NCBI GenBank assembly: GCA_903917565.1
Contig: CAIXBB010000018.1
Coordinates: forward strand, 18,758 to 82,757
Source of the DNA: an uncultured cyanobacterium
Lineage (GTDB): Bacteria > Cyanobacteriota > Cyanobacteriia > PCC-6307 > Cyanobiaceae
Reading direction: 5' to 3'
Length of the DNA: 64,000 nucleotides
Positions 27,498-38,800 of this stretch are shown in pieces (the stretch's first letter is position 1; every line of letters starts with the position of its first letter). The position numbers and the translations under genes are program-made. The notes beneath the pieces were generated by a model. The model did not search any database. It was not told the origin of the DNA and saw only the letters and a program-made list of their open reading frames with translations.

Positions 27498-28793
27498 CTA
27501 GAGGGAGGCTCCGGCGAGGGGGTTCGCACCGGCCAGGAAAGGAGACGGATCCTGGTCACGGCGGTGCTGCACCGGAATCGGCTCCCCCGGTGCCGAGGGG
27601 TTGGATGGATCCTGGCGGGCGGTGGCCTCCAGGGAACGCCTCAGCAGACGGGCCGAGTGCAGTGGCATGTCCCTCGGCACGCTGATGCGATCACACAGAT
27701 AGCGCAGACCCCTGGCCGATCCAGCCGGAGGGGGACACTCCCGGCCGGTGATCAGGCGGGTGAGCGCGCAGCGCAACGGTCGATCCAGCCCTGCCGGGCC
27801 CAGGGGGTTGCGCGCCAGCAGGGTGTCCCGGTGCCGCAGCACCCTGGCCAGGGCCACGCCAGCCGCATCGGCCGGCTCGCTCTGGCTGGTTTCGGGGTCG
27901 GACCCGGGTGGGGCCACCACCGGCCAGGGGCCAGCGTCGATCCGCTCCGCCAGAGCCCGCTGCACCGGCGTGCCACTGGCGTGACAGCCACCCATCTGGG
28001 GGGGCAGATCGTGGGCATGGGTGTGGAAGTCGCTCTGGGTGCCCAGATAGGTGGAGCGCTGCTCAAGGTGGCGGAACCAGCGGTCGATGGCGGGGTAACG
28101 GTCCCGCAGCAGGTAGCCCTTGAAGTAAGCGAGGCTGGCGTTCATCCGCTCGAGGTAGGGCACGAAGATCAGATCCACCGTACCCAGCTCCCCCAGCAGA
28201 AACGGCCCGGCGTCGGCGGTGAGGGCGATGGCGAAGTGCTCGGCGAAGCGCTCGAAGCCCTCCTGGCCCCGGGCCTCCTCAGCGGCCCCGCGACTCGGGA
28301 CGCAGAGCCACTGGCACCAGGCCCGGAACAACTGACGCTCCAGCTGGCGCAGGGGAAGCGCCTCCCGGGCGTTCATCCCCAGCCCGAGGGGACCGAAGGT
28401 CGTCTCCAGGACCTCCAGGATGCGATCGCTTTCGGTGATCAGGCGTCCGTCCAGCTCGAGAGCCGGCAGCATGCCGCCCCGCACCAGATCGGTGTACCAG
28501 GGTTCCTTCTGCCCGTAGCAGAACATCGTCACCTTACGGATCCGATACGGAACCCGACGCTCCTCGAGCCACAGCCAGACTTTCTGGCAGTAGGGGCACC
28601 AGGCGTGGTGGTCCCGGTACAGGGTCACCCTGACCTCCCCTTCCGGGTGGCCGAACAGACGCTGCAGGGCCTGGGCGCTGGTGGGCCCTGTGGATGGATC
28701 GGTGAAGGCTGGCGTCGCCAGGGCCGACGCCGCTTCGGAGGTCAGCTGCGCCCAGTCCAACGGCTCAGGAAGCACGGATGCGAGGCCGGCCAT
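27498..28793 (-). CDS. Glutathione S-transferase-family protein with CPYC active site
   Basis: 431 residues. A thioredoxin-fold N-domain (after a ~50-residue lead) contains the glutaredoxin-like CPYC motif at 66-69 and the [12 protein letters not shown] glutathione contact. A C-terminal helical GST domain follows and there is a long extra tail rich in Arg and Pro. Likely a thiol transferase or glutathionyl reductase of cyanobacterial type. The extra ~130 C-terminal residues contain [16 protein letters not shown] and GRECPPPAG, whose role I cannot tell. Confidence 0.8.
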   Translation of the reverse strand: MAGLASVLPEPLDWAQLTSEAASALATPAFTDPSTGPTSAQALQRLFGHPEGEVRVTLYRDHHAWCPYCQKVWLWLEERRVPYRIRKVTMFCYGQKEPWYTDLVRGGMLPALELDGRLITESDRILEVLETTFGPLGLGMNAREALPLRQLERQLFRAWCQWLCVPSRGAAEEARGQEGFERFAEHFAIALTADAGPFLLGELGTVDLIFVPYLERMNASLAYFKGYLLRDRYPAIDRWFRHLEQRSTYLGTQSDFHTHAHDLPPQMGGCHASGTPVQRALAERIDAGPWPVVAPPGSDPETSQSEPADAAGVALARVLRHRDTLLARNPLGPAGLDRPLRCALTRLITGRECPPPAGSARGLRYLCDRISVPRDMPLHSARLLRRSLEATARQDPSNPSAPGEPIPVQHRRDQDPSPFLAGANPLAGASL

Positions 28794-28915
28794 GGAGGGG
28801 CAAAAGGGCTGCTCAGCCTAGGCACCCCTTGGGAACACCTCCCCCGCCGGCCCTCGCACCACCACGGACAACGAACCTAATGTTGTTCCACAAGCACGCT
28901 CCCCGGCAACACCCC

Positions 28916-29434
28916 ATGTTCGACGCCTTCACCAAGCTCGTGGCCCAGGCCGATGCCCGTGGCGAATTCCTGAGCCCCGGTCAGATCGATGCCCTGGGAG
29001 CCATGGTGGCCGAGAGCAACAAGCGGATGGACACCGTCAACCGCATCACTTCCAACGCCTCCAAGATCGTCACCAACGCGGCCCGCGAGCTGTTCGACCA
29101 GCAGCCCGCCCTGATCGCCCCCGGCGGCAATGCCTACACCCATCGCCGCATGGCCGCCTGCCTCCGCGACATGGAGATCGTGCTTCGGTACATCACCTAC
29201 GCGATCTTCACAGGCGATGCCTCCGTCCTCGAAGACCGTTGCCTCAACGGCCTGCGTGAGACCTACCTGGCCCTTGGCGTCCCGGGAGCTGCGGTGGCTG
29301 AAGGGATCCGCAAGATGAAGGACGCCGCCATCAGCATCGCCAGCGATCGCAATGGCATCACCCAGGGAGACTGCACCGCGCTGATGTCCGAAGTGGGCAC
29401 CTACTTTGATCGGGCTGCTGCCGCGGTCTCCTGA
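28916..29434 (+). CDS. cpcB: Phycocyanin beta subunit, orphan copy
   Basis: 172 residues, the normal CpcB length, starting [13 protein letters not shown]. Chromophore cysteines C82 (AACLRDM) and C153 (GDCTAL) are present, as is the conserved N72 region GGNAYT. No cpcA or linker gene follows; a terminator lies 32 nt after the stop and amt comes next. Its seven methionines contrast with one in the sulfur-poor copy at 38279-38800. The ATG at 28916 gives the family N-terminus. Antenna function presumably needs CpcA from another locus. Confidence 0.93.
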   Translation: MFDAFTKLVAQADARGEFLSPGQIDALGAMVAESNKRMDTVNRITSNASKIVTNAARELFDQQPALIAPGGNAYTHRRMAACLRDMEIVLRYITYAIFTGDASVLEDRCLNGLRETYLALGVPGAAVAEGIRKMKDAAISIASDRNGITQGDCTALMSEVGTYFDRAAAAVS

Positions 29435-29465
29435 TCAGCCCCTAGATCCGCTCAGCAAGAGAATC

Positions 29466-29497
29466 AAGGCCGGGGACCGCTTCCCGGCCTTTTTTTG
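29466..29497 (+). terminator. Rho-independent terminator after orphan cpcB
   Basis: Stem AAGGCCGGG / CCCGGCCTT with a short loop and a run of seven or more T residues, showing that cpcB is transcribed alone and not into amt. Confidence 0.92.
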
Positions 29498-29605
29498 TGA
29501 CCGTTCGCTCGCCAACCGGGAACTTTGTTCTATTCGCTACACAGAGATGCATCCCCGCAGCGGAAGGTGTCCTCATGAACTTTTCATAGGTTCCCCTCCA
29601 CCACC

Positions 29606-31406
<1,801 letters not shown>

Positions 31407-31442
31407 ACCAGACGGCCCCGCCGTCTGGAGCCCACACCACCC

Positions 31443-31473
31443 GGAGCTGACCATCACGGTCAGCTCTTTTTTA
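31443..31473 (+). terminator. Rho-independent terminator of amt-glnK
   Basis: Near-perfect stem GAGCTGACC / GGTCAGCTC with loop ATCAC followed by six T residues, 36 nt after the PII stop. Confidence 0.93.
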
Positions 31474-31557
31474 TTGGTGGCCCGCTGGCAGACCTGTCGC
31501 GGAAAACCCAGCCGGGGCAGCGGCCGCTCCTTTGCCTGCTGGAACCCAGAGGCCGGC

Positions 31558-32928
31558 TCAGATCAGGCGCGATCCGGAGGCCGCCCGGCGCTGGGAGGGG
31601 TCGAACACGGCCGCCACGGTGCGAATCAGCCAGCGCCCCGAGGCTGTCACCTCCACCAAACCCTGGCCATCGGCCTGGCTCAGCCGCACCAGGTCGTCGT
31701 CGGCGAGGGCCTTCAGATCCGCCCATTCTCGGCAGAAGCGCTGGGGATCGATCGCCACCCGGAACTGGCACATCACCTCCCGGATCAGCGCCCGCCGCTC
31801 CAGCACCTCCGGATCGCTAACCAGCAGCCCCCGCTCCACCGGCAGCTGCCCGGCGGCGATGCTGGCTCCATAGGCCTTCAGATCCCGCTGGTTCTGGCAG
31901 AACAGGCCGGGGAACTGGCTGATCGCCGTTGGCCCCACCCCCAGCAACTCCAGTTCCCCGCCGGTGGTGTAGCCCTGGAAATTGCGGTGCAGGCGCCCCT
32001 GGCGCGCCGCAACGGCCAGGCTGTCGCCGGAGAGGGCGTAGTGATCCATGCCGATGGCGTCGAAGCCGCAGCCGCCCAGCCGGGAGGCGGCACTTTGCAG
32101 CATCTGGAGCCGCTGCCGCTGGGAAGGCAGATCCTCCCGTGCGATCTTGCGCTGCAGGGGCAGCTGGTCGGGGAGGTAGGCGAAGGAGAACAGGGAGACC
32201 CGATCGGGGCGCAGGTCCTGCACCAGGGCCAGGGTGGCGTCGAAACGCTCCGGGGTCTGAAGTGGCAGTCCGCAGATCAGATCCACGTTGACGCTGTCGA
32301 AGCCCGACTCCCGCATCCAGGCCATGGCCCGGCGCAGATGGTCCACCGGCACCACCCGGTTCACCGCCTGCTGCACCAGGGGGTCGGCATCCTGAATGCC
32401 GAAGCTGATCCGGGAGAAGCCCAGGCGACGCAGGGCCACGACGTCCTGGCGGCTGAGGACCTCGGGATTGACCTCGATGGAGGCCTCCAGGTTGTGCTCC
32501 AGATCAAAGTGACGCTCGATCAACCTCCAGAGGCTCTCGCGCTCGGGGATCGTCAGGTAGTTGGGGGTGCCCCCGCCCCAGTGGAGCTGGGCCAGGCGGC
32601 GGCGCTGGGCGGAGTGGCGGGTGATCAGCTCCAGTTCGCCGGCCAGGGCCTCCAGGTAGGGACCCACCACCTTCGAGCCGGCGCCGGTGGTGATGCGGTT
32701 GCAGCCGCAGAACCAGCAGGCGTTGCGGCAGAAGGGGACATGCACATAGAGCGACAGCGGCTCGTCGGTGGGGCGGGCCAGCTGGGCCTCCAGATCGGCC
32801 GCCGTGACGCCCCCGTGGAAGGCCGCGGCCGTGGGATAGCTCGTGTAGCGGGGCACGGGCCGGTCGTGCTTGAGCAGCAGATCGATCGTGGTGGGGCTGG
32901 GCGATGAAACGGTGGCCGCTGGGGTCAT
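31558..32928 (-). CDS. hemN: Oxygen-independent coproporphyrinogen III oxidase (HemN)
   Basis: 456-residue radical SAM enzyme with the CxxxCxxC cluster motif (C67, C71, C74, plus C76) and HemN features YVHVPFCRNACWFCGC and LHWGGGTPNYL. It converts coproporphyrinogen III to protoporphyrinogen IX without oxygen. Start 39 nt after the heme oxygenase stop, so the two form an operon. In Synechocystis ho2-hemN belongs to the low-oxygen set with chlAII; here an acsF-type gene lies 12 kb away. Low-oxygen induction is inferred. Confidence 0.95.
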   Translation of the reverse strand: MTPAATVSSPSPTTIDLLLKHDRPVPRYTSYPTAAAFHGGVTAADLEAQLARPTDEPLSLYVHVPFCRNACWFCGCNRITTGAGSKVVGPYLEALAGELELITRHSAQRRRLAQLHWGGGTPNYLTIPERESLWRLIERHFDLEHNLEASIEVNPEVLSRQDVVALRRLGFSRISFGIQDADPLVQQAVNRVVPVDHLRRAMAWMRESGFDSVNVDLICGLPLQTPERFDATLALVQDLRPDRVSLFSFAYLPDQLPLQRKIAREDLPSQRQRLQMLQSAASRLGGCGFDAIGMDHYALSGDSLAVAARQGRLHRNFQGYTTGGELELLGVGPTAISQFPGLFCQNQRDLKAYGASIAAGQLPVERGLLVSDPEVLERRALIREVMCQFRVAIDPQRFCREWADLKALADDDLVRLSQADGQGLVEVTASGRWLIRTVAAVFDPSQRRAASGSRLI

Positions 32929-32967
32929 GGGAGGGGGGGGGAAGGGTGGAGGAAGGCGCCGGGGTGA

Positions 32968-33681
32968 TCAGGCCCCTGGACTGGCGATTGCTGGCGTCTC
33001 CAGATCGGCCAGCTCCGCCAGCAGCCGCTGGGTGTCGAGGAAGGCGACCACCGATTCCTCCAGCAGCTCCTCCTCTTCCACCTCACTGAGGTCGAGCTGC
33101 TCGAAGGCGTCGTGCAGAGCCTGCTTCAGCTCGGGGATGGGGCGCTGGAACCGCCAGAACAGCAGGGGCGGCAGGCCCTGGCTCGCGAGGATGGAGTTGG
33201 CTTGCTCGGCCAGTTGCTGACCACCGGAGAGATCACCGCCGTAGCGCACGTAGACGTGGGCCATGAACCGGTGGGGGGCCCGCTGGGCCAGCCGCTGCAG
33301 ATGCTCCAACCAGATCCCGGCCGCAGCGGAAGCGGGCGTGGCCGGGAGCGCGGCCAGCCTGGCGATGTCCTGGCACAGGGCCTGGCTGCGGGCAAGGTCT
33401 GCCCAGGGGAACCCCCCGGCTCCCAGGGCGGCAGAGAGCAGGGGGCCCTGGGCCTCGATCATTTCGTAGGCGGGGGCGAGGGCACGAATCAGGGCCGCCA
33501 GCTGCCGGGGGCTGGCCTGGCCCGCCAGCAGGGACCGGGAGAAGGTCATACCCTCGGCCTGGTGGTGGGCGGCACCGATGCGGGCATGGAGCCGGCGCAC
33601 CCGGGGGCCGAAACCCTTGTGCGCGAGCACATCGACGGGCCTGGCATGGTCGGAGATGGCGGCAGGGATGGCGGTGGTCAT
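32968..33681 (-). CDS. ho: Heme oxygenase
   Basis: 237 residues from ATG 33681. The proximal histidine region IGAAHHQAEGMTFSRSLLAG and the distal helix HVYVRYGGDLSGGQQLAEQ (conserved GDLSGGQ) are diagnostic. It opens heme to biliverdin, the precursor of phycocyanobilin, using ferredoxin. Being in an operon with hemN suggests it is the low-oxygen isoform (HO2-like). A perfect inverted repeat sits 64 nt upstream of the start. Confidence 0.94.
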   Translation of the reverse strand: MTTAIPAAISDHARPVDVLAHKGFGPRVRRLHARIGAAHHQAEGMTFSRSLLAGQASPRQLAALIRALAPAYEMIEAQGPLLSAALGAGGFPWADLARSQALCQDIARLAALPATPASAAAGIWLEHLQRLAQRAPHRFMAHVYVRYGGDLSGGQQLAEQANSILASQGLPPLLFWRFQRPIPELKQALHDAFEQLDLSEVEEEELLEESVVAFLDTQRLLAELADLETPAIASPGA

Positions 33682-33744
33682 GGGGAACGGCGCTGGAGGA
33701 AAACGGGCCCGGAGGGGCTCTGACTCAGACGCTATAACGTTACT

Positions 33745-33771
33745 ATTGTTTCGTGCTTCTGTGGAAACAAT
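33745..33771. promoter_or_regulatory. Inverted repeat upstream of ho-hemN (regulator site candidate)
   Basis: ATTGTTTC-N11-GAAACAAT, a perfect 8-bp dyad about 64 nt upstream of the ho start codon, in an AT-rich patch of an otherwise GC-rich region. ChlR, a MarR-type activator, controls the equivalent operon in Synechocystis; whether this is a ChlR-like site is untested. Confidence 0.55.
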
Positions 33772-33887
33772 TTCGTTGCAACCGCCGAATCCACCACCCG
33801 AATCCGCCCCACACACCCCACTGAGCCGCCAGCGCAAGGGAGGAGCTGCGGCTGCTCCGGAACCCTCGCCATCCCGACACCATGGCT

Positions 33888-35996
33888 TCAGGAGCGGGCG
33901 ATGGGTGGGCCGGAATCGGCCCCGTCGCCGCTGAGCAGCACGAAGAGCACCACCACCGAGCGGGCCTCCACCCGGTAGTGGGAGGCGGTGACCGCAGGCG
34001 CGCTCCCCCAGTCGCTGATGTCGAGCGGGGAGGGCAGGGCGGTGTCGATCCACAGGCGCCAGGGGATGCCGCCCCCGTCGGCAGGCGGCAATTGGAACTC
34101 GAGACCCTCCCAGAAGGCGTTGGCGATGCAATGCAGCCGGAAACGGTTGTCGTAGCTCGTGATGCGCACGGCGAAGGAGCGGGACGACTCCCCCCAGTCC
34201 GGTTCGTGGAGAGCAACGCCGTGCCAGTCGATGTGGCTTTTGAGCAGCAGATCGTTGAGGCTCAGTTGCCGCTGACCGATCACGATGTCCCGCCGCATCC
34301 GGTGGGCAATCAGCTCCTTCACGAACCGGTGAAGGGAAGCGTGGCGTGCCGTCAGACTCCAGTCGAACCAGCTGATCTCATTGTCCTGGCCGTAGGGATT
34401 GTTGTTGCCCTGCTGGGAGCGTCCCACTTCATCCCCCATGGTGAGCATGGGGGTACCGATGGCCAAAATCAGCAGGGTGAAGAAGTTACGGATCTGTTTC
34501 TGGCGCAGGGCCAGAACCCGGGGATCGCTGCTGGGTCCTTCCTCCCCACAGTTCCAGCTGGCGTTGTCGTCGGCACCGTCGCGATTCTCCTCGCCATTGG
34601 CGTCGTTGCGCTTGGTGTTGTAGGCCACCAGATCGGCCAGGGTGAAGCCGTCATGGCAGGTGATGAAGTTCACGCTCTGCTCCGCCTCCCGCTCTTCGTG
34701 GCCATAGATGTCGGGGCTGCCAAGCATCCTCAGGGCCGCCATGGGCACCTGGCCGGGATCACCCCTGAGGAAGCGGCGGATGTCATCGCGGAAGCGGCCA
34801 TTCCATTCCTGCCAGCTGTCACCGATGAAGCTGCCCACCTGGTAAAGGCCGGCCGCATCCCAGGCCTCCGCAATCAGCTTGGTACCGGCCAGGCGCGGAT
34901 CGGTCTCGATGTCCCACAGCACCGGAGGGAGAGGCGTGGGCCGGCCATCCTCGTCGCGGGCCAGCACCGAGGCCAGATCAAAGCGGAACCCGTCCACATG
35001 CATGTGCTTCACCCAGTAGCGCAGGCTGTGGCGGATCAGCCGTCGCACGATCGGATGGTTGGCGTTGAGCGTGTTGCCGGTACCGCTGAAATTGGCATAG
35101 CGGCTCCGATCCGCCTCCAGGAGGTAGTAGGCCTCGTTGGCCAGACCTCGAAAACAGAAGCTGGGCCCACGGTGGTCGCCTTCGGCGGTGTGATTGAACA
35201 CCACATCGAGGATCACCTCGATGCCCGCCCGGTGCAGGGCCTTGACCAGATCGCGGAATTCATCAAGGGGTCCAAGCGGATCGGAGCGGGAGCTGTAACC
35301 GGGGTGGGGTGCGAACAGGGAAATCGGCGAGTAACCCCAGTAGTTCGTCCTGCCGGGCGGGGCATCCAACGGATCGAACTGGAACACCGGCAGCAGCTCC
35401 ACGGCCGTGATTCCGAGGTCGTGAAGGTAGGGAATCTTTTCAATCAGACCGGCATAGGTGCCGGCACGTTCCGGCGCCACGCCGGAACTGGGGTGACGCG
35501 TGAAGCCGCGTACATGGAGCTCGTACAACACGGTTTCCCGGCGGGGCCTGCGCAGGGGTTGGTCGTCTCCCCAGTCGTACAGGCTGGGATCGGCCACCAC
35601 GCTCTTCATGGCCGTCGCCAGGTCTCCAGCACCGGAGCGTCCGGCGTGGCGTCGGTAGCCGGGGGGCGTGACCACCGCCAGGCCGTAGGGATCCAGGAGA
35701 AGGTTGTTCCCATCGAAGCGGAGACCGCGCTCGGGCTGCCAGGGGCCATGCACGCGATAGCCATAGATCTGGCCAGGGCCGAGCCCGGTGATGTGGCAAT
35801 GCCAGTAGTGGTAGGTGCGCTGCCCCACCGGATCCAACGCGACGACAAGGCCAGGGACGGCGTCGTTCTCCCGATCGAAGAGCAGCAGTTCGACCCGGGT
35901 GGCGAATTTGGAATAAACGCAGAAGTTCACCCCGTCCGGCGTCACCGCGGCGCCGAGGTGGGCGCTGCTGCCATTAGAAACCTGTCCCACAGTCAT
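33888..35996 (-). CDS. glgX: Glycogen debranching enzyme (isoamylase type)
   Basis: 702-residue GH13 enzyme with an N-terminal CBM48 domain (HLGAAVTPDGVNFCVYSKFA). Catalytic aspartate in HVDGFRFDLAS, acid/base in LIAEAWDAAG and third acid in FITCHDGFTLAD. It removes alpha-1,6 branches from glycogen. Glycogen phosphorylase begins at the window's right end; the two are not linked here. Divergent from the TerB-like gene with 172 bp between. Confidence 0.95.
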   Translation of the reverse strand: MTVGQVSNGSSAHLGAAVTPDGVNFCVYSKFATRVELLLFDRENDAVPGLVVALDPVGQRTYHYWHCHITGLGPGQIYGYRVHGPWQPERGLRFDGNNLLLDPYGLAVVTPPGYRRHAGRSGAGDLATAMKSVVADPSLYDWGDDQPLRRPRRETVLYELHVRGFTRHPSSGVAPERAGTYAGLIEKIPYLHDLGITAVELLPVFQFDPLDAPPGRTNYWGYSPISLFAPHPGYSSRSDPLGPLDEFRDLVKALHRAGIEVILDVVFNHTAEGDHRGPSFCFRGLANEAYYLLEADRSRYANFSGTGNTLNANHPIVRRLIRHSLRYWVKHMHVDGFRFDLASVLARDEDGRPTPLPPVLWDIETDPRLAGTKLIAEAWDAAGLYQVGSFIGDSWQEWNGRFRDDIRRFLRGDPGQVPMAALRMLGSPDIYGHEEREAEQSVNFITCHDGFTLADLVAYNTKRNDANGEENRDGADDNASWNCGEEGPSSDPRVLALRQKQIRNFFTLLILAIGTPMLTMGDEVGRSQQGNNNPYGQDNEISWFDWSLTARHASLHRFVKELIAHRMRRDIVIGQRQLSLNDLLLKSHIDWHGVALHEPDWGESSRSFAVRITSYDNRFRLHCIANAFWEGLEFQLPPADGGGIPWRLWIDTALPSPLDISDWGSAPAVTASHYRVEARSVVVLFVLLSGDGADSGPPIARS

Positions 35997-36168
35997 CGTC
36001 AGATCCTCGCATCGGGCATCACCAAGGAGCGTGTCCCAGGCAGCTTGACGGAAGAGCTTGCATGAACTCCAGAAGGCAAAAGATGCTGCTGGCAGGCGGA
36101 AGCGTTGGACTTGGAGTTTACCAAGGTTTGTGTCGCAGTGGCTTCATGATTCATAGAGAGGAGCTGCA

Positions 36169-36615
36169 ATGAATGCAAACGAACAGGGATGCACCATGAC
36201 CCCCGCCGAGGCCTTCGCCGCCATTCCTCTGGCCGCCGTTTGCTGCGACAGCAACTTCGGCCGTGAGGAGGCACACATCCTCAAGGAACAGTTGATCCAT
36301 CGCTCCCCTTACAAGAACATGACGCCGCTGGCCTTCGGCGAGCTCATTGATGGACTTCTGCACCTCTTCCGCCGTGATCACTGGCAGGAACTGATCCGCC
36401 AGGCCGTGCCGGCCCTCACTGCCGCACAGCAGGAGTTGGCCTACGGCCTGGCCGTTCAGCTGGTGTTCTGCGATCGGGTGGTGAAGCCGGAGGAGGCCAC
36501 CTTCCTCACCACCCTGGGCAACGAGCTTTCCCTGCCACCGGGCCGGGCCGCCCAGATCAAGGAGGTACTGGCAATGCTGCAGCGCGATGTTCTGATCGGT
36601 GAACCTGGTGCCTGA
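36169..36615 (+). CDS. TerB-like helical protein, second copy
   Basis: 148 residues, all helical, with an acid-rich VFCDRVVKPEEATFLTTLGNEL matching the TerB helix pattern also seen at 24643-25095. The last 17 nt overlap the lactate dehydrogenase start, implying coupling. Function unknown. Confidence 0.68.
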   Translation: MNANEQGCTMTPAEAFAAIPLAAVCCDSNFGREEAHILKEQLIHRSPYKNMTPLAFGELIDGLLHLFRRDHWQELIRQAVPALTAAQQELAYGLAVQLVFCDRVVKPEEATFLTTLGNELSLPPGRAAQIKEVLAMLQRDVLIGEPGA

Positions 36616-37648
36616 TCTCACCCCGGCCGTCGGCGGCTCCTCAGCCGCCCCGTTCTGCAACCTGCTGCTGCCCACCGGCGCCCAGGCGCGGGCACGCACC
36701 CTCCCCGGCCGCAAGGTGGTGATCGTGGGCTGCGGCGCCGTGGGCATGGCCTGCGCCGTGGCGATCCTGCACCGAGGCTGCCAGGAGGAACTGGTGCTGG
36801 TGGATGTGGCCCACGAACGGCTGGAGGGGGAGGTGATGGACCTCTGCCATGGCCTGCCTTTCCTGCCCCGCACCGACCTGAGGGCCGGGACCGTGGAGGA
36901 GGAGGGCCGGGATGCCGATCTGGTGGTGATCACCGCCGGTGTGGCCCAGCAGCCGGGCCAGTCGCGGCGGGAACTGATCGAAGGCAATGCCGCCCTGTTC
37001 CGCAGGCTCCTGCCGCCGATCGCCCTCCACTGCCCCCGGGCGGTGCTGCTGGTGGTGAGCAACCCGGTGGATGTGCTGACCCACATCGCCGGCCAGCTGA
37101 GCGGCTTCCCTGCCCACCGGGTGATCGGTTCGGGCACGGTGCTCGATTCTGCGCGCTTCCGCATGGCCATCAGTCGCCGTCTCGGGATCGATCCCCACGA
37201 CGTCCAGGCCTGCGTGATCGGCGAACACGGCGATTCGGAGGTGCCGGTCTGGAGCCGGGTGATGGTGGCCGGATCGGGACTGATCGATGGCGGCTGGGAA
37301 GGCAGCCGCACCCTGGCGGATCCAGAGCTTCAGGAGTTGTTCCACGGCGAGGTGCGCCAGGCGGCCTACGAGATCATCCGGCTCAAGGGCAGCACCTCCT
37401 GGGCGATCGGGCTGGCCACCGCCGAGATTGTGGAGGCGGTGCTGCGCAGCAAGGACCAGATGCTCACGGTGAGCAGCCGCAGCCACGGCCACTACGGCCT
37501 GCCCGATGTCTGCCTCAGCCTGCCCACGATCGTCAACGACAGCGGCGCGGCCGCCCTGGTGCAGATGGCCCTCACCGAGCGGGAGATGGCACAACTGCTG
37601 AACAGCGCAGAAGTGCTGCGTGGGATGCTCGACGAGGCGGGGTTCTGA
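36599..37648 (+). CDS. ldh: L-lactate dehydrogenase (possibly malate dehydrogenase-like)
   Basis: 349 residues. Rossmann motif VVIVGCGAVGMACAVAILHRG, the substrate loop GVAQQPGQSRRELI with Gln at the lactate/malate-discriminating position (Arg in malate dehydrogenase), NPVDVLTH and the LDH signature GEHGDSEVPVWS. It interconverts pyruvate and lactate with NADH. GTG 36599 or GTG 36608 may be the start. Co-transcribed with the TerB-like gene. Confidence 0.88.
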   Translation: MNLVPDLTPAVGGSSAAPFCNLLLPTGAQARARTLPGRKVVIVGCGAVGMACAVAILHRGCQEELVLVDVAHERLEGEVMDLCHGLPFLPRTDLRAGTVEEEGRDADLVVITAGVAQQPGQSRRELIEGNAALFRRLLPPIALHCPRAVLLVVSNPVDVLTHIAGQLSGFPAHRVIGSGTVLDSARFRMAISRRLGIDPHDVQACVIGEHGDSEVPVWSRVMVAGSGLIDGGWEGSRTLADPELQELFHGEVRQAAYEIIRLKGSTSWAIGLATAEIVEAVLRSKDQMLTVSSRSHGHYGLPDVCLSLPTIVNDSGAAALVQMALTEREMAQLLNSAEVLRGMLDEAGF

Positions 37649-37684
37649 GGCGATGGGGATGGGACAGCCGGAAAGAATCACCCA

Positions 37685-37711
37685 CAAAAAGGGGCCCTGC
37701 AAGGGCCCCCG
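37685..37711. terminator. Bidirectional terminator between ldh and cpcA
   Basis: Stem GGGGCCCT/AGGGCCCC with a GCA loop, flanked by AAAAA on the left, which gives a T run for the minus-strand cpcBA transcript. Confidence 0.85.
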
Positions 37712-37734
37712 ATGATCTTCCGTGTGGGTGGGCT

Positions 37735-38226
37735 TCAGATCAGTGCATTAATCGCGTAGTCGATATAGTTGTTGGCGATGACGCCGGGGTCGCCCGAGAT
37801 GCCGTGGTTGGCCTTGATGTAGTTCAGGGCTTCCACGTACCAGGAGGGGGAGAGCTCGAAGGCACGGTTGATTTCATCGAGACCGGCGATCAGGTACTCA
37901 TCGAGGGGGCCGGTGCCGCCGGCGACCAGGGAGTAGGTGATGTGACGCAGGTAGTAACCGATGTCACGGGAGCACTTGGCCTTGCCGCGGGCGTCGGAGG
38001 CGTAGTTGTTGCCCTGCAACTGGGTGGTGTAGGGGAACTTGTTGTAGACAGCCTGGGCAGCACCGTTCACGAGGGAATCGGCATTAGCGGTCAGGGCACG
38101 GGCGGCTTCGAGGGCGTTCTTGGCGCGCTCGTAGCGACCGAAGGCGGCGTTCAGCTCGGTGTTGCTGAGGTACCGGCCCTGGGAATCGGCGGCAGCAACG
38201 GCTTCGGTGAGGGGAGTCTTCGACAT
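37735..38226 (-). CDS. cpcA: Phycocyanin alpha subunit, sulfur-depleted variant
   Basis: 163 residues, normal CpcA length. The chromophore cysteine C85 is kept in [14 protein letters not shown]. The only methionine is the initiator and C85 is the only cysteine. Typical CpcA has Met and Cys in this stretch (YYLRMVTYCLV); here it reads [11 protein letters not shown], and GTGPMDEY is GTGPLDEY. This matches the sulfur-sparing phycocyanin known from Calothrix/Fremyella cpc3, expressed in sulfur starvation. Co-transcribed with cpcB (52 nt gap). Regulation by sulfur is inferred from composition and an upstream operator. Confidence 0.93.
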   Translation of the reverse strand: MSKTPLTEAVAAADSQGRYLSNTELNAAFGRYERAKNALEAARALTANADSLVNGAAQAVYNKFPYTTQLQGNNYASDARGKAKCSRDIGYYLRHITYSLVAGGTGPLDEYLIAGLDEINRAFELSPSWYVEALNYIKANHGISGDPGVIANNYIDYAINALI

Positions 38227-38278
38227 GAAGGGAGGAATCGCAGAGGTGAATGGGTGAAACGCCAGCGGCCCCGGAGGG

Positions 38279-38800
38279 TCAGCTGACGGCGGCGGCGGCG
38301 CGGTCGAAGTAGGTGCCGATCTCAGAGGCCAGCGCGGAGCAGTCCCCCTGGGTGATGCCGTTGCGGTCGAGCACCAGATCGATCGCCGCGCCCTTGATCA
38401 GGCGAACGCCTTCGGCCACCGAAGCTCCAGGCACGCCCAGGGCCAGATAGGTCTCGCGCAGCCCGTTGAGGCAGCGGTCCTCGAGGACGGAAGCATCACC
38501 GAGATAGACCGCGTACGTGACATAGCGGAGGATGATGTCGAGGTCGCGCAGGCAGGCGGCGACGCGACGGTGGGTGTAGGCATTGCCGCCTGGCGCGATC
38601 AGGGCTGGCTGTTGGGCGAACAGCTCGCGGGCTGCGTTTGTGACGAGGCTGGAGGCGCTGGAGGTGATCCGATTCACGGCATCCAGACGCTTGAAACTGT
38701 CGGCGACGACGCCGGAGAGAGCATCCAGCTGGCCGGAATTGAGGAACTCGCCGCGGACATCTGCCTGGGCGATGAGCTTGGTGAAAGCGTCGTAGGTCAT
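38279..38800 (-). CDS. cpcB: Phycocyanin beta subunit, sulfur-depleted variant
   Basis: 173 residues from ATG 38800. Chromophore cysteines C83 and C154 are retained, plus conserved C110. Methionine occurs only at position 1; positions that are Met in the orphan CpcB (30, 38, 79, 86, 134, 157) are Val, Leu, Ile, Val or Ala here (e.g. [12 protein letters not shown] versus [12 protein letters not shown]). It pairs with the equally sulfur-poor cpcA just downstream. Together they look like a cpc3-type operon that rebuilds the antenna under sulfur limitation. The 5' leader is long (operator at 38970-38984). Confidence 0.95.
   Translation of the reverse strand: MTYDAFTKLIAQADVRGEFLNSGQLDALSGVVADSFKRLDAVNRITSSASSLVTNAARELFAQQPALIAPGGNAYTHRRVAACLRDLDIILRYVTYAVYLGDASVLEDRCLNGLRETYLALGVPGASVAEGVRLIKGAAIDLVLDRNGITQGDCSALASEIGTYFDRAAAAVS

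Noticed and set aside
29527..29540. NtcA-like site GTT-N8-TAC upstream of amt
   Set aside because: It is one base off GTA-N8-TAC and the expected -10 hexamer about 22 nt downstream reads GAAGGT rather than TAN3T; too weak to list.
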